NCBI RefSeq assembly: GCF_001522545.3
Contig: NC_031769.1
Span: 67,806,162-67,870,161, forward strand
Length of the DNA stretch: 64,000 nt
Source of the DNA: Parus major
Lineage: Eukaryota > Chordata > Aves > Passeriformes > Paridae
Reading direction: 5' to 3'
How positions within the stretch are numbered: the first letter of the stretch is position 1; each line of letters opens with the position of its first letter. The notes under the pieces are model-generated. The model saw nothing but the letters and a program-made list of their open reading frames with translations. It was not told where the DNA came from and did no database searches. The translations under genes and the position numbers were made by a program. Shown piece by piece: positions 13,001-25,410 of this stretch.

Positions 13001-16000
13001 AAGTAACCTAGCACAACTTTGGCAAGTTCTTAAAGCAGCTATATCTGGACACTGGAAACTGTAAAATACAATAATCTGCTAATGTAAAATCATAATCTAC
13101 TATGTAATAATGCTTGCAAGAAGCCTGGGTTTAGTAATAGTGCTCAGCTTTTAGCTGGATGTTTTGCCTAGAATATATTCAGAATATTTGTGACCATAGA
13201 AACACTTATGAAAGCAATTAAGCAACAAATAGTTGGTGTGACTTTATTTCCCATGGAAAGGAGGCACGGGGAAGTCAAGAGGACAGTTACACTGGCAGCC
13301 ACCAAATGGTTATTTAAGATGCTTTTACCCATCTTAAAAGGGGTAAAAAAATGCTCTACATTAATTAATTAAGAAGTCAGGCTCAAAAGCAAAGACGAAG
13401 CTCCTTGATCCCATCATTGCTCCATAGCAGCAAAACTTGTAGCTGTTTAACTTTTTTATTGTTATTATTTAAGGTTAGTAGGCCACTCATTCATATCACT
13501 GAAATAGATGAAAGGTGTTAGGAATGAAAGAGATCATAAATTATCTCATAAGGGAAGTCAAAGCATTTATGCTATTCCAAAAGAAAATGGCAAAGACTTT
13601 GAATATATGACAGACTGATAAAAAAATCTACTTCATTTCCAGAAGGGTAGCCTTTGTGAAATTAATCTGACATCATGAAGGTTTCAACCAGAAGGTGAGT
13701 TTGGCTGTTCTGCAACTGAAACTTCTATGGTAATATACAATTAAATTGGGTAAAAACCCCCATTTTTTAAAAAGCTGTCAAATATTTATTTGCATACTTT
13801 CTCTTATGTAAGCACATGCTCATTAATTAGAAGGATCCTAATGCAAACAAATTGTTTCAACACAGGAGACCACACTTCAAAAATAAAAAAAACCAAAAAA
13901 CAAGACAAACAAAACCCCAAAAAAGTAATAACACACTGAGACTCTGGCTGAGTCAGAAAGCAGATTAGTTGCCAGTATAGTGTAAAAATACTTTCAAACT
14001 GCCATTTTGAAGCATGCTAATCTTGCTATATCTATACAGAGCCACACATTCACTGCATGCAGAAAGGAGTGACAAAGTGAAATCCCTGGCCCTACAAAGG
14101 TCATTGCAAAGGAGCATGGTGGGAGGGAAGGGAGAGAAATCAGAGGGAAAAAGGAGAGAGCTCATATAATGTAAGGTTTAAGGAATGACACTGGAGCACA
14201 TCCAAGATAAATCTCCACTCTATTTCATATTTTTTGGGAGAAGCAGCAGGTTCTTCACACCGCATGGAGTAAAGACCGCAAAACGCCAAGAACAACAGGC
14301 ATAATTCTTTCAAGATCATTCCACCAGGATTTTGCAAAAGAAAACATATTGAAATATCTGGAAAAAAAATTGCTGAAGAGAACAAAATTTTCACTTTGCT
14401 TCTCTCTCACCACCAAGTTGAATCTACTTTCCCTCATCTCACAAAGAACTTCTAAAAGACAAGGACGAATGCTGGCAAGTGAACAGCAAACAACCACATC
14501 TAGGTGAAAAACCTAACTGTTCACTAGCTGTCTTTTTAATATTTTATATGAGCCTTTCCAAGTTTTTATTGGTTCTCTTCATGTACTTTTACTATCAGAG
14601 GCTGACTGATCTTGGAATATAAGCTAACAGTTGTGGTTTTACACCACAATGTTTATATTAGGCTGTCAGTGAACAAAGAAAATGAATACAGCTCCCACCT
14701 GCAGCTCCTGCTGTTAACTTATGTACATGGCACACGTGTGCAGGATTCATGAAAAAAACCTCTGCTGCATCCCTGGGTTCCCTGGGAGGCCTCTCTCCAA
14801 ACATCTCCAGCTACATTCAGTCTCTGTGGTATCCCAGTGGGGCAGAACCAGTGCTGGCTTTAGGCACAGGCAACAGCAGTCTAAAGTTGCAGATTGTTGA
14901 GGAACAGCAAAAAATCTTCCTATTAAAGTATCCATGCATGTAAATGTCAGGTCGCTGGAGAGCCAAGGGGGCTGCTACAGCCCTGAAGGGAGAAGTCTGG
15001 ATGAGGTAGCAGCCTTTCCTGCCTCCAGCAGGAGAGAGAGTCATCTCCCACTCCCATCTGTGGTGAACAAATTAATTTGTGCTACACCATGCAGAAATTT
15101 TGTGCCATCAATAGTAGAATAATTTACCTTTAAGTCCTCAAAGAAGCAATCAAAGGATCCAAAAAAAATCAGGAACATGTATATTACAACAAGTACAGGT
15201 GAAACTGCTCTAACCTGGTTTCAGAACATGATTCTGGATATTAACTCAGGAAGAGTTATATACCATCAGATCCCCCTGAGTTTTATGCCTTTTCTTAAAA
15301 TTCCAACTTATGGCAGAGATCCCAAAATCTCGTTAGAATAACTGCTAAGGGTAATCAAAGTTCTGTTCAGTTATAGTTATGGTTTCTCTCACAACCCCCT
15401 ATCTTGTGTGCTTTTGATTTTCAAAGTTTGTATTTGATTTTTACGTCAGATTAATGATGTTCAACTGCATGAGACTGTCCATACTATAACAGTTAAAGGC
15501 TAACTTATATAAAGGATCAGAAAATGGAAGCAGCTAAGCAGTCAATGACAAGTTTTAATGGAACTTTTCTCTTAAGTTCTCTTGCTTCCTTTCTTGAAAG
15601 TGAATTCAGAAAAATGGAACATTTTTCAGTTACAGACATATTATAACATTGAAGATGTCAAGAAATCTATTTTCATTAAAGAAAGAATTTCATGACTTAG
15701 TGGCTACAACTGTCAAAACAAGTACATATCTGCCTCTTTTTTTTTTTTCCTCAGTCTAGAGAGGTTAATGCTCCCTGTGTCAGGATTCTGAGGCTGTACA
15801 CTAGCTTACACTGTGCTTGTAGGACTAAATTTATAACTGGAAAACACAAACAACAATCTCAGCAAGTGAATGGAAGTCAGCTGACCGGTATGATATGGTA
15901 ATACAGTCAAATGAAAATTCATTTTAAAAAAAAAGTTACTTTACCTGTAATACAAATTGCTGTTTGATAAAGTTTAAATAGGACCAAAGCTGCCACTACA

Positions 16001-17509
16001 GGTAAGTTTTTCATGCCAATAAAAGCTCTCAAAATTTTTCTGTCAAAGACACACCTTTTTCAGCTGGTCTCAGCTTTTTTTTGAGAAACTTGACAGGTGC
16101 TTTTTGCATAGAAGAGGTAAGTAAAAACATACTTCAAGCAAGAGATTAAAATTTAATTTTTAGCATTTTTTTGGCAATAAATGAAACATACTCATCATGT
16201 ACCTCTGAACAAGGCAGACAATTTAAAAGATGGTACAATAATGTATGGGAAAAAAATGTGCTCCAGTGAGCAGAGAAATTAGTTATATTGTATGCAGAGC
16301 AACTGTTAAGAGTTTAGCAGATCAATCCAAAACATTATTTGTTCCTAACACTACAGTGAGCAGAGTATCACCTCAATCTGGCAAAAATTAGGGGGGTTAT
16401 CTATGATAGTCTGTAGAAGAGCACTACTGAAGCACCTGAGAACAAGAAGGTCATTTGTCATCCTTACCCAATTTTAGTGCATGACATCAAAAAACTCCCT
16501 CGAGTACATAAGGGGATAAATGCAACAGGACTGGGAGACAGATTATTGGTTTTTAAACACCCTATTCTTGGAATCCCATTTCTAAAAAATCAGAAAAAAT
16601 ATTTTGACTACCCATCAACACTGCAGAGAAGCTTTCTAAAAAAGAACACAGTACACAATAAGGTCTTAAATACCGAAAGACAAAATACAACAACGGCTAA
16701 AACCACGTGAATTTGAGTAGCTGGATTGGTAACACCAAAAAGGCTACTTCAAGGTATGTATAACAGGCTGAATTCTAGCAGCCCCAGCAGGAGTACTAAT
16801 AAAGTAGAACTGGGGCACTTTCCTGATGTGAAGACTGGCATAGAAAAACACTGGTCATTATATTTTCCATTTTAAACATGGCTACAAGAAATTGTGGGAC
16901 AGGGAAAGACTCCTACAGCATAAGCAGTGCCACCCGAGTATGGCAAGAACAAGATGTGTATGCAAGCAGACAGTATGCACCTGAATGTATATATTAAAAA
17001 ATACCTCTAAAACATGGAAATATTTTGCATTGCATTTAACTGATGACCCACGTTCTCAGGCAGAAAACTTTTTTTCTGCAGTGGACAGAATACCTCCTGA
17101 AAATGTGACACCTTAAAATCAATAACTGTCTATTTTGCAACTGTTCTGCAGATGTGGCACCAACACTTTTTAACCAACCTTGAGGCAACAGCCTATAGAT
17201 ACCATGGTGTGAAATCCACCTTGTTCCACACGTTTTACTACTGTCTAAATATGTGCTTCAGCATTCTTATTCTATCTCAGTGAGATCTGAACTTGAGTGT
17301 CAGGCTAGGACCATATAAAAGCTATGAAAACACTGTTTTTCTCCTTGTCGTGCCCTTTCCCCTCTCCTACGCCTCCATCCTCCTAAACAAAAGGCATGGA
17401 AAAGGAAGAAAATTTTTGCTAAGAGAAGTTACTGCTTAGGGGAAAAGTAAAGACAGACAAGGGAATGAAATATCCACTCATCCATACAGTAAAGAGATAA
17501 CATCATGTG

Positions 17510-17745
17510 GAGTGCCGTATTCACCTAATGAGATGAGCATTAATTGTGCTTGTCTGGCTGAGGCAGAATGACAGCTGTTTCCAAGCACCATCAAGAAACA
17601 CACTTTGTCATATGGCAAATTTACTCTTTGCCAGATGTTAAAGTGGAAATCTCTTTACAATATCTTTAAACATGTATAACTTTCACTTTGCACATTAAAG
17701 GCAGCTTTAATGCAACATTCCATCCGGTGTATTAATAGTAAAATC
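17510..17745. promoter_or_regulatory. Candidate conserved noncoding block
   Basis: Unique-looking sequence free of homopolymers, including GAGCATTAATTGTGC (homeodomain-like TAATTG), GACAGCTGTTT (E-box CAGCTG) and the short hairpin TGGCAAA/TTTGCCA at 17613-17633. This is a compositional impression only, without alignment. Confidence 0.25.
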
Positions 17746-19702
17746 ATACTTGTCTAAACACAACAGTTTTGGCTGATGCCTCAGTATCATTTTGTCCTGT
17801 TAAGAAGCTTATATGTGCTTGTTCATCTGCCATGATCTAAAATACCTGCCAGAAACTTTTCTTGTTCTCTTGGCCATATTTTTTCATGAATGAACTCGCC
17901 AGTACATTTCAAGGTGATGTTTTGTTTTTAAATCACAAGCATAAAATTGTTTTAAATTTCCCACATCTCCCTTTATATACACAGAGGTTCTCTTTACTCC
18001 CTCTTCTCATATATATAATTTGGCAAGAGAGGGAGGGGAGTGTTTGTTTGGGGTTTGTTTTTTTTTTGGTTGGCTGGTTGGTTTTTACTTTTCCCATGCA
18101 TCTGTTGTGGTTTTACTCAAAGTGCCAAACATTCAAGCAAATTGTGGAGCAGATCATTAATACTGTTACAAAAACTTACTGCTTTTTTTTTGTAGAGGAA
18201 AAGTCACCTCACATAAACTGAATAATATCCAAAGACTTAAAAAAAGCATTTTTCTAATGAAAGGAAGGTGCTCATCTACTCCCATAGAACCATTTTATTC
18301 ATACCAACTTGCTCCTTAAACAGTAAGTAATGTTTTGTTTTGATTTTGCAGCTGAGTGAACCGTATTAATGGCTTCTGCCAAAACAGAAAGCTCAGGGGA
18401 GGAACTGAAATCCTAATGTATATAATCAAAATTAATTGGTAGTTTATATCTTTAGGGATTATAGCAGGTCATTATATTTGAATGAAGACAAAGGACAATA
18501 CAAAATTTTTAATTAAGCTTTCACATTCAGTAGTGAAAAACAGAAGATTTAATGCTTTGCATTTTAGATACCCATATAATATGTTGTGTTACAGTTAAAA
18601 GAGGGATCAGTGGGGTGGAAAAAGCTCCTAATTACATCTTTGTGAAATGAAGCCAAGTGACAAAGCAGTTGCTGCTGCTTTTTATATATAGCTGCTTGGC
18701 GATATTGAACTAATTCCTTAGCACTTTGATTTTCACACCCTGGTTTAGAGGCCTCTGATGATCCACAAGCTCAAAGTTAATGGTCTACAGGACCAGATCT
18801 CATTTAAGTGTTTTTAATTAGAAACTCAGCAGAAATACAGAGTCCTCCATGGAACAGGCAAAGGGTAAACAGTGTTCATTGGTACAAACACTGTGCGAGC
18901 CACCATCTCAGAATGAAGTCAAAGGGTTTCATGAAAAAATAAATACCAGTACAAATTTCAGCTGGTAGACTGGCATCAGGATTTCAGTCACATTAACTTC
19001 AAGGAAGAGTTGGGCTTTCTAGCAGATATCTAGGAACTGTTTTTCCAAACCACCTTAACAATAGTAACAGACAATTGTCTGATAATGTTTGGATCCTGTC
19101 AATGACTCTTCAGATCCAGTGGGAGATGGGATCAGTAACAAGCCAGGTATGTGGGAAAAGTTGTGCTGCTCATTATTGGCCTCCACGGAAACAGCTCACA
19201 AGACTAAGGATGCCCACTTAGAGAAAGCCCCTGACCCTCAGGTAGCTTTGCAGCAAGCACACCAACATAAAGCCAGAGAAAAAAATAAATCAACATCCAG
19301 CAAGCTCCAGCTGCCAGTTCATCATAAAATTTTTCAAGTAATGAGAGTCCACCCAAGGGACTTAGGGTATTAATTTAAAACAGCCTCCAGTTTGCCCACA
19401 CAGATATAAAACAGAAAAATGCTTGCTCATCCTTCTACAATCCATCTCAGATGACTTGTTTAAGAACATTTTGTCTGCTGTGTTCACAGACCTTTACCTT
19501 GGTGTCATAGCCAGGGAAAACCCTTAACAAACTCCTGCTCGGTCATGGAGATCCATAACAACTCCTTCTTTTAGCAGTCTACACAAGACAGAACTGTCAC
19601 TGGAACAGACAGCAAAGATAGAGTCCACTTTCCTATGAGTAGCTAGAACAAGGGTAAATTGAGTAAAACAGGAGCTGTGATTTTTTGCAGGTGTTTTTAA
19701 CC

Positions 19703-19721
19703 TTTTTTTTTTTTTTTTTTT
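19703..19721. repeat. Homopolymer T19
   Basis: Nineteen consecutive T on the plus strand. No element is recognisable on either side, so it is not assigned as a retrotransposon tail. Confidence 0.85.
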
Positions 19722-20360
19722 AAATCACTTAAAAATAAACCAACCCCTTTCCAAAACCCATAAAAGCAAAAGAACCCTCCTACACTACTATAACTCTGCA
19801 GTCCTGCAATTCAGCTCCCTATTGCTGAATTAAAATCTGTCTTTAAAACAAATTTGAGTCTTCTTCCTTAAGGTTCCAGGCAATGAGCTACTCAGTGCTA
19901 CTTAGTAGAATACTAATATCAAGTAGAACATTTTCTGGTAAGTAGAATATGCTCTACTGATCTTTTGAGTAATACGAATCTTATTGCTGGACAAAAGCCT
20001 ATCAAGTTTATTCAAGGGTATTTCTAACTGCAGACTTTCAAGTTAGCTACGCTCATTCCAAAGAATTTATCAAAATGTGTTAATTCTTCTATGGAAGCTT
20101 GATGCCACAGTAGCTTTTCTGTAGGTTAGAAGAACGGAAACCAGACTCCCTTTTTCCTGCTTGCTCTGTCCTCTGGTGGGATCTATGGATGTATTTTTTG
20201 TACAGATTTGTTGAATCCAGTCATGGCATTAGGCAGCAACCTATTCCAAATTCCCAGGCTGCAGTCACCCTGCTCTCTACGCTCCCCAAAGGAATAACAT
20301 CAGCAGCAACAGCTGGCAGCATCATCTCGGGAAAATCCTCTAAGTCCCAGATGTGCTGAG

Positions 20361-20366
20361 AGAAGG
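20361..20366. repeat. Target-site duplication, left copy (AGAAGG)
   Basis: The six bases AGAAGG lie immediately before the LTR's TG terminus and are repeated exactly after its CA terminus. Confidence 0.85.
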
Positions 20367-21036
20367 TGTTGTAGTATGTTTATTTAATTTTGTTAAAGTT
20401 TGTTAAAGATTGTTGGTATGTTCTTATTTCCCCTCATTGATTGTATTGGTTTGGCCCCAGTTGTCAGTTATGTAAACTCCTCCTATTTTTCCTTGAATGT
20501 TCCCTGCCGGTCACCTTAGCCCTGCTCCTATTCCCTATCCATCATTGTAAACCTTCTTCCAGATCCTTCTGTGTCAATCATTTTTCCCTCGAGGCTCCAC
20601 TGGTTAATGTATCTTGCTCCCTCCCTCTGTGTATTCCTATTGCCCCTGAATTTGTGATCGCCTCCCCTTACTCCTCCCCTCGAGATTCCCCATTGGTGCA
20701 CGGTTTGTACCCTCCCCTCGAGATCGGGCTGTACTTAACTCCCTGCACGGCAGTGCTCGCGGCTCTCTTGGACCTGACCCCTTCCAGCGTGGATCCCTTG
20801 TTTCCCCGACCTAATAAAACCATTGCTGGGAACTTCAATCCAAGAGGGACTCCTCTACTTTCTTGCCTCCACCCCTGATGCCGTGCACCACAGAGCTTGG
20901 GGTGGCCCAAGACTCTGGAGGTTTCACTGAGGGACAAGCCTACTCCCCAGTGATTCCCTGTTCTTGGCGGCTGCCTGCTCTGGAGTGCAAAATAACACCG
21001 TAGAGCTAGCCAGAGCTCCAGTGTAGTGCTGTATCA
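20367..21036 (+). mobile_element. Solo LTR of an endogenous retrovirus (class II/ERVK-like)
   Basis: A 670-bp block begins TGTTGTAG and ends GTATCA, so it has the canonical TG...CA termini. It is flanked by identical 6-bp direct repeats AGAAGG at 20361-20366 and 21037-21042, a target-site duplication. Six-base duplications are typical of class II (beta/ERVK-like) and alpharetroviral integrations. A plus-strand AATAAA at 20813-20818 sets the orientation, leaving about 218 bp of R-U5 after it. Composition is clearly different from the AT-rich intron: pyrimidine- and CpG-richer, with three CTCGAG hexamers. No internal gag, pol or env sequence and no second LTR is present, so this is a solo LTR left by LTR-LTR recombination. 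It is antisense to GMDS. The 145-codon open frame inside it (20441-20878) is incidental. The exact family name was not determined. Confidence 0.87.
20813..20818 (+). promoter_or_regulatory. LTR polyadenylation signal AATAAA
   Basis: AATAAA sits within the solo LTR in a GC-richer context, followed within about 80 bp by pyrimidine-rich sequence. It would mark the R region of the former provirus. It is antisense to GMDS and so should not affect GMDS mRNA processing. Confidence 0.6.
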
Positions 21037-21042
21037 AGAAGG
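21037..21042. repeat. Target-site duplication, right copy (AGAAGG)
   Basis: Exact match to 20361-20366, immediately after the terminal CA of the LTR. Six-base identity with correctly placed TG/CA ends is unlikely by chance. Confidence 0.85.
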
Positions 21043-24000
21043 TTCCTAAAACATTTTTGCTCTCACGGCTTTAAAACCTCCAACAGGTGAACAAAGGGAG
21101 TTTGGTGGCAGTGGTGCAGCATGAAAGCAAGTTGGGTCTTGCTAAAGATAAGTTTGTTCTTTGCCAGATCAGTAGTGAGTGCAGAGGTAGAAAAGTGCTG
21201 GCACCCCTTCTGCCTTAGCTATGTCTTCCCTCACCCAGCTGGAATGACATAGTAAGCATCTCCAGGAACTTCAGAAACACTCCTTGCACCTCAAGATGGC
21301 ACAGACTGGACTCATGAGAATAGAAAAAACAGCTTTTTTTAAACAATACCTCCAACACTTTTTATCTGCAAGTGCATATCTTTAGGAAGTGACAGCTTTT
21401 CCCACTCTAGGAACAATTGTTAAGGTTTGTTTTTCCTCTAATTATTCAGGACACCAAGATCCCTTATTCATGAAAGAGGATTTTTTCTTTTCTTTTCTGA
21501 TGATAGTATTATCTCCAAAATATTTTAAGGTTTAAGAAAACATCTTACCATTTAGGTAAGACCAGCATAATATACCATTTTCATAAGCCAAGAGCTGCCT
21601 ACATGTTGCTCTAGTGAACACTTTATTTGGAATAGCTCACCATCTGTACTTTACCATGTCATTGCTACTGACAAATAATGAGGAAAGGAACACTCAAAGA
21701 TTCTCCAAGAATCTTAAGAGAAGATGTTATGAGAAACAAAGTTTTAAAAACCTGAAAATCAGAGGATTTGTTCTTCAAAGTCTGAATCAGCTTTTGTAAA
21801 TGTACAGCAATTGCTTGCATATTGAAAGCACAAGAGCCATTAAAAATAATTTTCTATTTGTATACACCATAAAGCAATGAAAAAAAATCCTAACAAAGTC
21901 AGGACTTTATACAATGAATTTCAAATATTTTAACAAGTGAGCATTGCACTACACCAAGTATCAGAACTTTGGCTGGGTTTCAGTTTCCACCAGACAATGG
22001 CAAGGGAAGAGTTAAAAATCAGGACTGCTACTTTTAGCTTAGTATCTTAGCCATTAGAATATGTTCTCTACTAATCTCCTTTTTGTTCCTAAATTCATTC
22101 TTTCAATAGTGTTGATTGCTCCAAAGTTCCTATCCGCAGAACTTTAATGAAACTACAAGGAGTATTTAAACTTAAGGTTGAATTATCAAGTATTTTCAGG
22201 ATATAGAAAGCAGGAAACAGCAACACATTATGTAATAGAGCCATTATATACTGCCATAATAAATATTTAGAAATTCCAAGACTCTCTAAAGAAGCCTTTC
22301 GTGCACAGTATCAGCATTCATCCCTTCAGGGTGTAACATGCAGACTGCTTCTCCACAGGGAGTTTTATCTTATTTCATTTTCGTACTGCATTCCACCTCT
22401 GTCGCCAACCAAACTGTTTCCTGTTTTATTGTACAGAAGACCAAGAAAAAGTTTAGTAGTCACTATCTGCTTTTAATGCATACTGATCAAATTACCTAGG
22501 GCATCTAATATATCTGTTGTTATTTAACTATAGGAAGTCTACAGGGTCACAAAAGGTCCAAAATATTTTATTTTTGTACCTAAATTTTATGCCTAATATT
22601 TAAAAACATTTTAACGGCTATAAGAGTTGCTTCATTGTCACAGTAAAAAGTTCACATTTATGTTTTTATGGCTATCATATGCTTTGTTGACTTAAGAAAG
22701 GGCAGTGCCACTTAATTCAGAAGGTATCTTTTAAATTTCATTTCATAATTTCATAAACAACATGGCAGCCTTGGCTACAATACAACAATACAGTATTGAG
22801 ACTCAGACAATGTTCCCTCTGGAAAAGGGATGGTTTCTCTAACTGTATATCATGAAGAGCAAGTTAGGGTTTTGTTTTAAATTTTATTCAAATAAAGTTA
22901 TATCAAAGTAACAATTTTGGTTTTAAAATTTCTCTACTCTCACATCGAATCTGAAACAGAAATGTATTAAAACTGCCCTAAATTTAATTGTGATAAACTG
23001 AATAACAGAGGCTTCCCACAACCTAGCACAGTTCACCAGATCAAGTAGCATCTTAACACTATATTAACTCAAAAGATTTGCCATATCAATATTATACAAA
23101 AGCAACAAAACCAACCAAGCCTTAATAGCAGTAACTTGTGGGTTTGATATGTGTGATTCACAAATAGCCAATAACCAAAACACAAACCATAACAAAGTAT
23201 TTGCGCATTACTCAAAAGTAAATTGGAAATGACAGCTCTGTGCCAAGAGGACTTAAACAAGCTCATGCTTACTCTGCACTAGAGATGGTTACAGCAAAAG
23301 TGTTATTTTTATGTCTGTGCTTCTGAGAAGAGTCACTATCATCTTGACTGCTTGAATTAGCAATTACTACTGGTATGTTAAACAAAACCATGTCACCACC
23401 TAATAAAACAGTTGATTTGCTTACTCTTTGAGAGAAAAATACCAGTTCTCCTACTGACACTGCTGCAAGAAGAGGAGGGAGAAACCATTCTTCTCTCCTC
23501 CTGTGAATGGATCAGGCTCTGGACACGATCAGGAACACATCAAGTAGAGCACTTATCTAACCTGATACAGCAAGTACTGCATGCACCTGTAACAAAAAGC
23601 CAGATGTGCACTATTGTCCCAAGTAAAAAAAGCCCAAATATGTCAATGTAGAAGTCAAAGCAATAAAAACAAAACCAGGGCTCTTTTTGAAGAACAAACA
23701 AACAAAAAAATCAAACCCTTGAGCTTGGGGTACAGCCACATCATGACTGGAACGTGCTATTAATAGTGTCTGACACAGTAAAAACAGTTATCACATTGCA
23801 AAGTCTGAATTATTCCCACAGAATGCGACACTTGAAAAAGCCTAAAGCATTTGTTTTTCCAGAACAGTTTTATAAACATAACCTAGTCATTAGAATATGC
23901 AAACATACTTTCTAAAGTGACCCATGCAATACCTATTAAGATTAAATGGCTATAACACACATTCTGGCAGGGAAGCATATGCATTTCTGAGATCAGCCCA

Positions 24001-24413
24001 CCTTTGAACCTCTTCACTGTAGCTTATGCTTTGAAGTAGGAAACCATAAATGGGAGTTGTTGCTTTCTTCACATCACATACAAGATGAAAGGTCCTCACA
24101 AAATGCTCGTCGAATGCCACAGGAACAGATCTTACATGAAAGGCACCAAAAGTGACACAGAGGAGCTACAGCTCTCGTCACATGGAACAAACATCTGTGC
24201 TAGCAGCACAGCCCAACGGGGCATGGCAACATACCATCCTACCTTGGTGATGCAGTTAAATGCTGGTGCTTTTCACTATGAAATAAAGCAATTGCCTTAG
24301 AGACATGGATACTCTGCTCTGCACAGGTTTGTTTCCAATGAGCTAGCTCAGGGAAGAGCAGCAGCCTGTTAGGCACAGATGTGCTGTGTCAGAATTGTCA
24401 GAGCACACATCAG

Positions 24414-24480
24414 AATTGTGGGTCTCCACAATTTGAAATCTCTCCACAGGAGAGATTTCAAAAATGTTAAACTTTAACAT
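24414..24480. repeat. Three back-to-back perfect stem-loops
   Basis: Three inverted repeats abut. The first is AATTGTGG / CCACAATT (24414-24433, loop GTCT). The second is TTTGAAATCTCTCC / GGAGAGATTTCAAA (24432-24462, 14-bp arms, loop ACA). The third is ATGTTAAA / TTTAACAT (24464-24480, loop of one base). All arms are perfectly complementary, so either strand's RNA could fold the same way. No known repeat family was recognised. Confidence 0.85.
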
Positions 24481-25324
24481 GAGAAGAGAGGAGGTTTTGG
24501 CTTTAAATATTATGTGCAAAGACACTCCTGGGTTGGTGTAAAGGAGTGGAAAAGTAGTTTGTACCCACTGTCAGCTGCTCAGTAAAGATCTTATGTCATC
24601 ACAGGTGAAGCAGGATGCTGGTTACTAGGTGGTGAAACAGCCTGAGGGCAAGTCAACAAATTACACACAACTTTGTTTTCAGCTTTGAGAAACATACTGT
24701 AACTTCTTTCCTTAAATTAAAAAATTTATAATTTATAGGCAAATAATGAAGAGCCAGTGGGAAAGCAACTCCAAATCCAGTGCAGTAGACTTCCCATTTA
24801 CAAATTTTCCAATCAAGTTAAATAGAGAACTTTAGAATCAAGTTAAAAACAAAGAAAAAAATAAAGAGTACTAACTTTACCTGTAGCTTCTTATTAAAAA
24901 ACCCCAAACACCACCACCACCACACCCCAAACAAAATAACCAACCAACAATGAGAAAACATTGAGAAACATGAGAAACCAACAACCCAATGAGAAAAATA
25001 TTATTCCTGTACTACTGTACAGGAGGTTGCAGTTTCTGTTTTGGTTTGTTTTAAATAGAAAGCCAAAATCATAGCAGCATTACATCAAGCAGGCTGTGTT
25101 AAAAGCTGTAAGAAGGAGCTGAACCAACACTTTGCTTGAGTACCAACACCAGTTGCAAAGCATACAAGTTTCTGCATGCATTCTGCATTCTGGGGTCTTT
25201 CTCTTCTGACCAACACCTGAGAAACATACAGGAAAAAATAATTCCACAATCTTCTGTGATCATGCTAAAAAAAACCCCCATAAATCCTGTGGCACTTATA
25301 GTATTCAGCCAAATCTCGAGTATT

Positions 25325-25410
25325 TGAAGGAGATCCTGCTGATTGCAGGGGGGTTGGACTGCATGACATGTAAAGGTCTGTTCCAACCCAAACCACTCTG
25401 ATTCTGTAAT
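25325..25410 (+). mobile_element. CR1 LINE 3' tail fragment
   Basis: A short 5'-truncated copy containing GAGATCCTGCTGATTGCAGG, GGGTTGGACTGCATGACATG, TTCCAACCCAAACCACTCTG and an ending ATTCTGTAAT. These are the last ~85 bp of CR1. It has no coding content. Confidence 0.9.

Noticed and set aside
14690..15125. A processed pseudogene in a GC-richer island
   Set aside because: Overlapping frames on both strands match no protein I know, and there is no poly(A) tail or target duplication.
20441..20878. 145-codon plus-strand open frame as a retroviral or host gene
   Set aside because: It lies wholly inside the solo LTR, spans the poly(A) signal and resembles no retroviral protein.
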